Source of the DNA: an uncultured Alphaproteobacteria bacterium
GTDB taxonomy: Bacteria > Pseudomonadota > Alphaproteobacteria > Sphingomonadales > Sphingomonadaceae
Assembly: GCA_903939555.1 (NCBI GenBank)
Contig: CAJAHV010000302.1
Span: 1-11,309 of the forward strand
Length of the DNA stretch: 11,309 bases
Direction: 5' to 3'
The notes under the pieces were generated by a model, which searched no databases, was not told where the DNA came from, and saw only the letters and a program-made list of their open reading frames with translations. Numbering within the stretch: the first letter of the stretch is position 1; each line of letters starts with the position of its first letter. A program made the translations under genes and the position numbers. Below are positions 6,123 through 11,309 of this stretch, piece by piece.

Positions 6123-8731
6123 CCCGCGGCCCGTCTCTTGCTTCGCTTCGCCAGCCGTTGCGGCCGGCCGCCCCCGCCGGGACGGTCACCGCCGTGCTCG
6201 GCCCGACCAACACCGGCAAGACGCATCTCGCGGTCGAACGCTTGTGCGGCCATGCTAGCGGCATGATCGGCTTTCCGCTGCGGCTGCTGGCGCGCGAAGT
6301 CTATGACAAGGTCTGCGCTCTCAAGGGCGCCGCCAATGTCGCGCTGATCACCGGCGAGGAAAAGATCGTGCCGCCCGGCGCGCGCTGGTTCCTGTGTACC
6401 GTTGAAGCGATGCCTGTTGAGCGGGAAGTGAGCTTCGTTGCCATCGACGAAGGTCAGGTCGCCGCCGACCCCGAGCGTGGGCATGTGTTTACCGACCGAC
6501 TGCTTCATGCCCGTGGCTATGCCGAAACCATGATCCTGGGGTCGGAGACGCTGCGCCCGCTGATCCGCAAGCTAATACCCGAGGCCGAGATCATCACCCG
6601 GCCGCGCTTTTCCACACTCAGCTATGCCGGTGCGAAGAAACTGTCGCGGCTGCCGCGCCGGTCGGCCATCGTCGCCTTCACCGCCGCGGAAGTTTATGCG
6701 CTGGCCGAAATGCTGCGCCGGCAAAAGGGCGGTGCGGCGGTGGTGATGGGCAGCCTGTCACCGCGCACCCGCAACGCCCAGGTCGCGATGTACCAGTCGG
6801 GCGAGGTCGATTATCTCGTGGCCACCGATGCCATCGGCATGGGGCTCAACATGGATATCGCCCATGTCGCCTTTGCCTCGCTGGGCAAGTTCGACGGGCG
6901 CCGCCAGCGCCGCCTGATGCTGTCTGAAATGGCGCAGATTGCCGGCCGCGCCGGGCGCTACCAGAAGGACGGCACCTTCGGCACGGTGCAGCTCGGCACT
7001 GCCGAGGCGGCAAGTTTCACCCCCGAGGAGATCGAGGGATTACAGGAGCATCGCTTCGAAGCGCTCGAACAATTGGTCTGGCGCAATACCGATCTCGATT
7101 TCGGCAGCCTGCCGCGCCTCATCGCCGCGCTCGATCAGCGGCCGTCGCGGCCGGAGTTGCAGCGCGGTGATGATGCCATCGACATGGCGGTGCTGAAGCG
7201 ACTGGCCGGCGAACCCTGGGTAATGGAGCGCGCACCGGGGCCGCGCGGTGTCAGCCGGCTGTGGAACGCCTGCGGCCTGCCCGATTATCGCAAGACCGGC
7301 GCCGAACAACATGCCCGGCTGGTCGCGCGGGTGTTCCGCCATTTGTCCGAACCCGGCGGCAAATTGCCCGAAACCTGGATTGCCAGCGAACTGGCGCATC
7401 TCGACCGCATGTCGGGCGATGTCGAAACGCTCGCTGACCGCATCGCCGGGGCGCGGACCTGGACTTATATTGCGCATCGCCCCGACTGGCTCGCCGATGC
7501 GCCGCTGTGGGCGGAACGCACCCGCGCGGTGGAAGACCGCTTGTCGGACGCGCTGCACACCGCCTTGACCCAGCGCTTTGTCGACCGCCGCACCGCCGTC
7601 TTGCTGCGCGATCTCAAGGCGCGTGGCCAGGACCAGCGGGTGGAGATCGACCCGGATGGGGCGGTGGCGGTGGAAGGCGAAGTCATCGGCACGCTCGATG
7701 GTTTCCGCTTCACTGCCGATGCCAGCGCGCGGGCCGGTGAACAGCGGCTGTTGCTGGCAGCGGCCGAACGCCACCTTGTCCGCGAACTGGCGCGCCGCGC
7801 CGCGTTGCTGGCGGCGGCAGCGGATACCGAATTCCGGCTGGATTTCACCGGGCCGATGCCGCCGCGGCTGCTGTGGAATGGCGCGCGTGTCGCGTCGTTG
7901 CGCAAGGGCCGTGACGCGATGACCCCGCGTATCGAGCTTGATCGCGCGCTGGCCAGCCTGGCACCCGACGACCGCCGCCGCATTCAAGTGCGACTGGCGG
8001 CGTGGTTCGAAGCGTCACTGGCGCGTGAGCTTGGCCCGCTGGTTCGGCTCGGCGCGCTGCACGCGGCATTGTCGCCGGTGGCGCGCGGGCTGATCGTGCG
8101 GCTGGTCGAAACGCTTGGCGCCTTGCAGCGCAGCGATCTCGGCGATGTCGTCGCAGCCTTGCCGCGCGCCGATCGTGCCGCGCTGGTCGCCGCCGGCGTG
8201 CGGTTGGGGGTCGTGCATGTCTTTGTTGCGGGGCTGCTGCGTCCCGAGGCGACGCGCTGGCGGCTGGCGCTCTGGGCGGTCGCCAATGATATCGCGGCGC
8301 TCCCGGCCTTGCCGCCACCAGGACGCGTCAGCTTGCCGGTCGATGCAGCGGCGCCGCCGGGGTTCATCGAAGCGGCAGGTTTTTGGCGGATCGGCGACGA
8401 AGCGGTGCGCATCGACATGGTCGACCGACTGGCACGCGCCATCCATGGCCGCCGCGACGGCCGGGCGCCGTTCATTCCCGATCCCAATTGGGCGGCTTCG
8501 GCGGGGCTCAGCCGCGATGGCCTGGCCCGGTTGATGCGGGCGCTCGGCTATCGGCTGCAACTGGTCGACGGCGCGGCGCATTTTGCCTGGCGCGGCCATC
8601 GTCGGCCGGCCCCTCCCCCCGAATCGGCAGGCGAAGCCGGGGCGCCGGCCGCTTCGCCCTTCGCCATCCTGGCAGGTGTCTCGTTCGGTGCCGGCGGCGC
8701 GCGTGCGGACACGACACGGAAAGGCAGGTAG
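6119..8731 (+). CDS. SUV3-like DExH-type RNA helicase
   Basis: 870 residues from GTG 6119. I chose this start because AAGG (6107-6110) lies 8 bases upstream, it overlaps the stop of a small upstream ORF, and family similarity begins just after it. The frame stays open back to TTG 5876, but the added 81 residues are Cys/Arg/Ser-rich and look non-coding. Numbered from the GTG, Walker A GPTNTGKTH is at 28-36, a family block GMIGFPLRLLAREVYDKV follows at 48-65, ITGEEKI is at 77-83, motif II is DEGQ (110-113), and the second RecA domain holds VATDAIGMGLNM (234-245) and the arginine-finger motif QIAGRAGRY (273-281). The long C-terminal part (about 320-870) is typical of the alphaproteobacterial relatives of mitochondrial SUV3. 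The role is probably ATP-dependent RNA unwinding in RNA turnover or ribosome work. Motif II reads DEGQ where I would expect DEIQ in this family. Confidence 0.88.
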   Translation: MTRGPSLASLRQPLRPAAPAGTVTAVLGPTNTGKTHLAVERLCGHASGMIGFPLRLLAREVYDKVCALKGAANVALITGEEKIVPPGARWFLCTVEAMPVEREVSFVAIDEGQVAADPERGHVFTDRLLHARGYAETMILGSETLRPLIRKLIPEAEIITRPRFSTLSYAGAKKLSRLPRRSAIVAFTAAEVYALAEMLRRQKGGAAVVMGSLSPRTRNAQVAMYQSGEVDYLVATDAIGMGLNMDIAHVAFASLGKFDGRRQRRLMLSEMAQIAGRAGRYQKDGTFGTVQLGTAEAASFTPEEIEGLQEHRFEALEQLVWRNTDLDFGSLPRLIAALDQRPSRPELQRGDDAIDMAVLKRLAGEPWVMERAPGPRGVSRLWNACGLPDYRKTGAEQHARLVARVFRHLSEPGGKLPETWIASELAHLDRMSGDVETLADRIAGARTWTYIAHRPDWLADAPLWAERTRAVEDRLSDALHTALTQRFVDRRTAVLLRDLKARGQDQRVEIDPDGAVAVEGEVIGTLDGFRFTADASARAGEQRLLLAAAERHLVRELARRAALLAAAADTEFRLDFTGPMPPRLLWNGARVASLRKGRDAMTPRIELDRALASLAPDDRRRIQVRLAAWFEASLARELGPLVRLGALHAALSPVARGLIVRLVETLGALQRSDLGDVVAALPRADRAALVAAGVRLGVVHVFVAGLLRPEATRWRLALWAVANDIAALPALPPPGRVSLPVDAAAPPGFIEAAGFWRIGDEAVRIDMVDRLARAIHGRRDGRAPFIPDPNWAASAGLSRDGLARLMRALGYRLQLVDGAAHFAWRGHRRPAPPPESAGEAGAPAASPFAILAGVSFGAGGARADTTRKGR

Positions 8732-8734
8732 CAT

Positions 8735-9055
8735 TTGGTTTACGGTGCGGGACTTCGGCTCGACAAATGGCTGTGGTTCGCCAGGCTGGCGAAATCGCGA
8801 TCCGCGGCACAAACCTTGTGCGAAAGCCGGCGATTGCGCCTCGATGGCCGGGTCATCGACCGGGCATCGGCGCTGGTACGCGCTGGCTCGGTGGTCAGCT
8901 TCCTGCGCGGCGATGACGTCATCATCGTGCGCGTTGAAGGGCTGGCGGAGCGGCGCGGCCAGCATGAACAAGCCCGGCTGCTTTACACCGATCTGACCCG
9001 CAACCTTGCCGCCAGCGCGGTTGCGCCATTGACGAGCGCCACGGCGTCGTTCTAA
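8735..9055 (+). CDS. S4-domain RNA-binding protein (Hsp15-like)
   Basis: 106 residues. The S4 fold covers about residues 7-68, with the pattern LRLDKWLWFARLAKSRSAAQ (7-26), then RLRLDGRVI (33-41) and VRAGSVVSFLRGDDVIIVRV (48-67). Known of the family: S4 domains of the Hsp15 type bind structured RNA, for example free 50S subunits carrying stalled nascent chains. The likely start is TTG at 8735, only 3 bases after the helicase stop, with AGG-rich sequence (8721-8728) in front. No ATG fits, and the S4 fold begins at residue 7, so the protein cannot start much later. The tight spacing suggests cotranscription with the helicase and a shared role in RNA or ribosome handling (inferred). Confidence 0.85.
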   Translation: MVYGAGLRLDKWLWFARLAKSRSAAQTLCESRRLRLDGRVIDRASALVRAGSVVSFLRGDDVIIVRVEGLAERRGQHEQARLLYTDLTRNLAASAVAPLTSATASF

Positions 9056-9101
9056 CGGCGATGTTGATGTTCCGGCGGGTGACCCCCGGCGGAGCGGCGT
9101 G

Positions 9102-9142
9102 CGGGCCTGGCCCGGCAGATTTCAACGATCGGGCAAGGCCCG
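9102..9142. repeat. Two 13-bp inverted-repeat elements in the fdxA leader
   Basis: CGGGCCTGGCCCG (9102-9114) and CGGGCAAGGCCCG (9130-9142) differ at only two central positions. Each is CGGGC-NNG-GCCCG and so can form a 5-bp stem. They start 28 bp apart and the second ends where the fdxA ribosome binding site begins. They could be paired operator sites or alternative RNA hairpins controlling access to the ribosome binding site. Confidence 0.5.
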
Positions 9143-9148
9143 AGGGGA
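9142..9148 (+). promoter_or_regulatory. fdxA ribosome binding site
   Basis: GAGGGGA lies 6 bases before the fdxA ATG and is one of the strongest Shine-Dalgarno sequences in the window. Its first base is the last base of the second 13-bp inverted repeat. Confidence 0.7.
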
Positions 9149-9154
9149 GACACA

Positions 9155-9493
9155 ATGGCCTACGTGGTGACCGAAGCCTGCATCAAGTGCAAGTATATGG
9201 ACTGCGTCGAGGTGTGCCCCGTCGATTGTTTCTACGAGGGCGAGAACATGGTCGTCATCAACCCCAATGAATGCATCGATTGCGGGGTTTGTGAACCGGA
9301 ATGCCCGGCCGAAGCCATTCTGCCCGATACCGAGGGCGGCCTGGAAAAGTGGATGGAACTCAACGCCACTTTCTCGGCTTCATGGCCCAACATCACCGTC
9401 AAGGGCGAAACCCCGGCCGATGCCGATTCGCACAAGGGCGAAGATGGCAAGTTCGACAAATATTTCTCGGAAAAGGCCGGAACCGGCTCCTGA
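9155..9493 (+). CDS. fdxA: Seven-iron ferredoxin FdxA (3Fe-4S plus 4Fe-4S)
   Basis: 112 residues, near the family's usual 107-113. By alignment to Azotobacter vinelandii FdI, Cys9, Cys17 and Cys50 hold the 3Fe-4S cluster, and Cys21, Cys40, Cys43 and Cys46 hold the 4Fe-4S cluster. The sequence CVEVCPVDCF (17-26) and CIDCGVCEPECP (40-51) show both motifs intact; Cys12 and Cys25 match the extra FdI cysteines. The long C-terminal part (EKWMELNATFSASWPNIT at about 66-83) is typical of FdxA. It is a cytoplasmic low-potential electron carrier whose partners are unknown here. The ATG at 9155 follows the strong GAGGGGA site. It lies 99 bp after the S4 gene, in an arrangement (helicase, S4 protein, ferredoxin, CarD) that I recall as common in Sphingomonadales. 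Confidence 0.95.
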   Translation: MAYVVTEACIKCKYMDCVEVCPVDCFYEGENMVVINPNECIDCGVCEPECPAEAILPDTEGGLEKWMELNATFSASWPNITVKGETPADADSHKGEDGKFDKYFSEKAGTGS

Positions 9494-9642
9494 CCGCACT
9501 ATCCTAGGCGCGTTTTTTGACCCGTGCCGTGCGATAAGTCACGCCACAGTAGAATTCCGTCTATTTTTCTGCTATGACAACATCGCGACAGCGTCAGAAA
9601 ACGCGGTTGCGGTCGCTGGCTCTGCTGCCAACTGTCCCTGCC

Positions 9643-9650
9643 GGGGGGGG
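9643..9650. repeat. Eight-G homopolymer upstream of carD
   Basis: Eight consecutive G residues lie about 142 bases before the carD ATG. This is the second long G/C run in a non-coding region of the window. It may be slippage-prone, or its length may be a sequencing artefact. Confidence 0.45.
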
Positions 9651-9712
9651 TGGTGAGCCTGATTGTCACGCTGGCAGGTCGCCCCGAGTGTCGAAAGTGC
9701 AGCGCCGCAGCC

Positions 9713-9760
9713 ACATTGTCATGTGGACGCACGGCCCTTTCTTTCACCTTATGACAATGT
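9713..9760. promoter_or_regulatory. 10-bp inverted repeat in the carD leader
   Basis: ACATTGTCAT (9713-9722) and ATGACAATGT (9751-9760) are exact reverse complements separated by 28 bases, ending 32 bases before the carD ATG. They can form an RNA hairpin or a pair of protein half-sites. The arms contain two of the four TTGTCA/TGACAA motifs of this region. Confidence 0.5.
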
Positions 9761-9792
9761 TCCCGGGGCGGAGCGAAAGGAACAAGAAGCAG

Positions 9793-10296
9793 ATGTCCAA
9801 CACGAAACCGCTCGGCTTTGAAGTCGGCGATTATGTCGTATATCCCAAACATGGTGTCGGCAGGGTCGTCGAGCTGCAACGCTCCGAAATCGCCGGCACA
9901 CTGCTCGAACTGTTCGTGCTGCGCTTTGAAAAAGAACGCATGACGCTGCGCGTGCCGACCAACAAGGCCGAAGCCGTGGGCATGCGCAAGCTGTCGAGCC
10001 AGGCCACGCTGACCGAGGCGCTGACGACGTTGAAGGGCAAGCCGCGGATCAAGCGCACCATGTGGTCGCGCCGCGCCCAGGAATATGAAGCCAAGATCAA
10101 CTCGGGCGATCTCGTGTCGATCGCCGAAGTGGTGCGCGATCTGCACCGCGCCGAGGACCAGCCCGAACAGAGCTATTCCGAACGCCAGATCTACGAAGCC
10201 GCCATTGGCCGGCTGGCGCGCGAACTCGCCGCGATGGAAAACATCGACGAACCGGCGGCACAGTTGAAGATCGAACAGGTTCTCAAGGCTGCCTGA
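9793..10296 (+). CDS. carD: CarD family transcriptional regulator
   Basis: 167 residues. The N-terminal RNA polymerase-interacting, Tudor-like domain (about 7-60) starts FEVGDYVVYPKHGVGRVVEL. The C-terminal helical DNA-binding domain (about 75-167) contains MWSRRAQEYEAKINSGD (90-106), with Trp91 matching the tryptophan that wedges into promoter DNA in CarD of Mycobacterium tuberculosis. Known of the family: CarD binds the RNA polymerase beta subunit and stabilises open promoter complexes; in alphaproteobacteria (CdnL) it supports growth-related and ribosomal gene transcription. I chose ATG 9793 because the domain begins within ten residues and an AAAGGA-like site (9777-9782) and AGAAGCAG precede it; in-frame upstream ATGs lack family sequence. 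The long leader suggests it has its own promoter apart from fdxA. Confidence 0.93.
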   Translation: MSNTKPLGFEVGDYVVYPKHGVGRVVELQRSEIAGTLLELFVLRFEKERMTLRVPTNKAEAVGMRKLSSQATLTEALTTLKGKPRIKRTMWSRRAQEYEAKINSGDLVSIAEVVRDLHRAEDQPEQSYSERQIYEAAIGRLARELAAMENIDEPAAQLKIEQVLKAA

Positions 10297-10327
10297 ACGT
10301 AACCGGCGGGGGCAGGCGGCAGCGGGA

Positions 10328-10870
10328 ATGAGGCAGCGTGCGGCGCCGGTGTGCAAATACACCGTCTACACGCTGCTCATCATCAACGTCTGGCTGCTCG
10401 TCCGCGCCGCCGGTGCCGAGGCATCGGTTCCCTACAAGGCCGTCGACCAGATCGGCTGGCTATTGATTCTTGGCGTGTTCGAATGGGAAACGCGCAACCC
10501 GGCGAACGGCGACGGCCGCCGCTTGCACGGTTGGCCGATGGGTGTCGAACTTCTTGGCTATGGCTTTGCGTTGTTCGCGCTCGGCAACTATTGGCTGGCG
10601 CGCGAATGGCTCGATGTCGGCAATTCGCTGGTCTGGCTCGGCATTTCGGCGATGCTGTGGCTCGATATCCTGCACCCCGTCGACGCCATGTCGTCGGCGC
10701 ACCGGCGCCGCAACGCCGCCAAGCTGGTCCTTTATGGTGCCACCTTCGTTTTTGCGGTGTTGTGGGGAATCAGGGACGCGCTCCTCGATTTTTACGATGC
10801 CGCGCTGTGGATACTGTGCTTTTTCGCCATCGAGATGAACCTGTTGCGGTTTGTCGTGCCGGCACGCTAG
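10328..10870 (+). CDS. Polytopic membrane protein of unknown function
   Basis: 180 residues, not recognised as a named family. It shows about six hydrophobic segments: 11-28, 38-53, 74-91, 96-115, 130-148 and 153-177. A polar loop with RNPANGDGRRLHGWP (56-70) lies between segments 2 and 3, and a basic loop (SAHRRRNAAK, 123-132) between 4 and 5, which by the positive-inside rule should face the cytoplasm. Many Trp residues sit at membrane ends. The ATG at 10328 is 31 bp after the carD stop, with a GGGGGCAGG stretch 10-20 bases before it, so it may be cotranscribed with carD. It has no signal peptide, catalytic motif or metal-binding cluster that I can see. It reads as a real gene: high-GC codon use continues throughout and the hydrophobic pattern is regular. 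Confidence 0.75.
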   Translation: MRQRAAPVCKYTVYTLLIINVWLLVRAAGAEASVPYKAVDQIGWLLILGVFEWETRNPANGDGRRLHGWPMGVELLGYGFALFALGNYWLAREWLDVGNSLVWLGISAMLWLDILHPVDAMSSAHRRRNAAKLVLYGATFVFAVLWGIRDALLDFYDAALWILCFFAIEMNLLRFVVPAR

Positions 10871-10901
10871 GCGCAATCGCCGCCGGCGTGAGGATTTACC
10901 G

Positions 10902-11081
10902 ATGGTCTCGACCCGTCTGACATTCGCCGTGCCTGCCGGCTTGGCCGCGGTTGTCCCGGCGTTCGGGGCGAGTTCATCGGGATCAGGCAATGTGTCCGTT
11001 ACCGGCGGTGCGCGCTCTACCTCACGCACATCTGACAGCGGCGATGGGCGCTGTTACCAGGCGCGCACCACCGCGTCATAA
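10902..11081 (+). CDS. Putative small exported protein
   Basis: 59 residues from ATG 10902, with a good Shine-Dalgarno sequence (GTGAGGA, 10888-10894) 7 bases before it. The first 23 residues resemble a signal peptide: MVSTRLTF, a small-residue hydrophobic stretch (AVPAGLAAVVPA) and a possible FGA cleavage site. The rest is Ser/Gly/Thr-rich with one Cys (in DGRCYQ). Its last 28 bases overlap, on the opposite strand, the 3' end of the nitroreductase gene. No family is recognised. Non-coding DNA is the alternative; the ribosome binding site and the signal-like start are the only support. Confidence 0.35.
   Translation: MVSTRLTFAVPAGLAAVVPAFGASSSGSGNVSVTGGARSTSRTSDSGDGRCYQARTTAS
11035..11054. 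terminator. Weak stem-loop between convergent genes
   Basis: ACAGCG (11035-11040) and CGCTGT (11049-11054) are inverted repeats around an 8-base loop. On the minus strand the structure starts at the nitroreductase TAA stop. There is no T-run, so a terminator role is only suggested by position. Confidence 0.2.
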
Positions 11082-11309
11082 TTCGGGCGCGGACGTTCCT
11101 CGAGCGGCTTGGCCGGGGTGCCGATGAAGACATAGCCGGCAACGCGCTCGCCGGGTTCGCCGATCAGTGTGGTGATCGCCGGCGCATAGGCCGCCCAGCC
11201 GGTCAGCCAGTTGGCGACAAAGCCATGCGCATGGGCGGCAACGCACAACAAACCGCATGCCGCGCCGACCGACAGCAATTGTTCCCATTCGGGGATATGG
11301 CTCGCAGGC
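11054..11309 (-). CDS. Nitroreductase family protein (C-terminal part only)
   Basis: The last 84 residues of a gene whose start lies beyond the right edge. The segment WEQLLSVGAACGLLCVAAHA (8-27 of the visible part), then HGFVANWLTGWAAY (28-41) and GERVAGYVFIGTPAKPLEER (53-72), matches the C-terminal half of FMN-dependent nitroreductases of the YdjA-like type, where the W-(L/I)-T-G-W and GT-P segments lie near the flavin. The visible reading frame is open to the window edge. Such enzymes reduce nitro groups or quinones with NAD(P)H; the natural substrate is unknown. It is convergent with the small ORF and membrane protein gene to its left and unrelated to them in any visible way. Confidence 0.85.
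   Translation of the reverse strand, partial: PASHIPEWEQLLSVGAACGLLCVAAHAHGFVANWLTGWAAYAPAITTLIGEPGERVAGYVFIGTPAKPLEERPRPNYDAVVRAW

Larger units (their letters stand above)
9494..9792 (+). other. 299-bp fdxA-carD intergenic leader
   Basis: No convincing gene is present. The CarD frame stays open back to ATG 9574, but the added residues do not look like CarD. The region holds six T residues (9513-9518) without a clear stem before them, a TAGAAT -10-like hexamer (9550-9555) with no matching -35, an eight-G run (9643-9650), four TTGTCA/TGACAA motifs (9575-9580, 9663-9668, 9716-9721, 9752-9757) and a 10-bp inverted repeat. It is more AT-rich in its first 110 bases than the neighbouring genes, which suits a promoter. 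Confidence 0.5.

Noticed and set aside
9476..9518. Intrinsic terminator after fdxA (GCCGGAACCGGC and a T6 run)
   Set aside because: The inverted repeat leaves only two bases for a loop, lies largely inside fdxA, and the T-run is about 25 bases downstream, so the parts do not make a normal terminator.
9574..9792. N-terminal extension of CarD from ATG 9574
   Set aside because: The frame is open but the sequence is unlike CarD, crosses an eight-G run and contains repeats typical of a leader. ATG 9793 gives a normal CarD length.

Overview
This GC-rich window is chromosomal DNA from an alphaproteobacterium that makes bacteriochlorophyll. The bchI-bchD-bchO group, the FdxA-type ferredoxin, the CarD regulator and the SUV3-like helicase next to an S4-domain protein together suggest an aerobic anoxygenic phototroph of the Sphingomonadales. 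The genus cannot be fixed from sequence alone. The window appears to cover one edge of the photosynthesis gene cluster and the housekeeping genes beside it.

Left part, minus strand (about 1-5823). In transcription order: an M23 family cell-wall peptidase (5823-4183), a small exported protein with a methyltransferase fold (4078-3419), then bchI, bchD and a truncated bchO. bchI/bchD and bchD/bchO each share four bases (ATGA), so the three chlorophyll genes look like one translationally coupled unit. BchI and BchD are the AAA+ motor and its partner in Mg-chelatase, which puts Mg2+ into protoporphyrin IX; BchO is the alpha/beta-hydrolase-fold protein usually found with them. A 22-bp perfect palindrome lies between the peptidase and the methyltransferase, and a stem-loop overlaps the methyltransferase stop codon 41 bp before bchI.

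Middle (about 5824-6118). This divergent intergenic region holds a nine-C run, a possible promoter for the peptidase, and a 33-codon reading frame with its own Shine-Dalgarno sequence. The stop codon of that frame overlaps the proposed GTG start of the helicase.

Right part, plus strand (6119-10870). A SUV3-like RNA helicase, an S4 RNA-binding protein 3 bp downstream, a seven-iron ferredoxin (fdxA), the transcription regulator CarD and a polytopic membrane protein follow in one direction. The fdxA leader carries two copies of a 13-bp inverted repeat ending at the ribosome binding site. The 299-bp carD leader carries a 10-bp inverted repeat and four TTGTCA/TGACAA motifs.

Right end. A possible 59-residue exported protein (10902-11081) converges with the 3' end of a minus-strand nitroreductase that runs off the window.

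I see no RNA genes, CRISPR arrays, insertion sequences or phage genes. No clearly new multi-gene system is evident. The best leads are the leader structures before the helicase, fdxA and carD, and the periplasmic methyltransferase placed directly before bchI.
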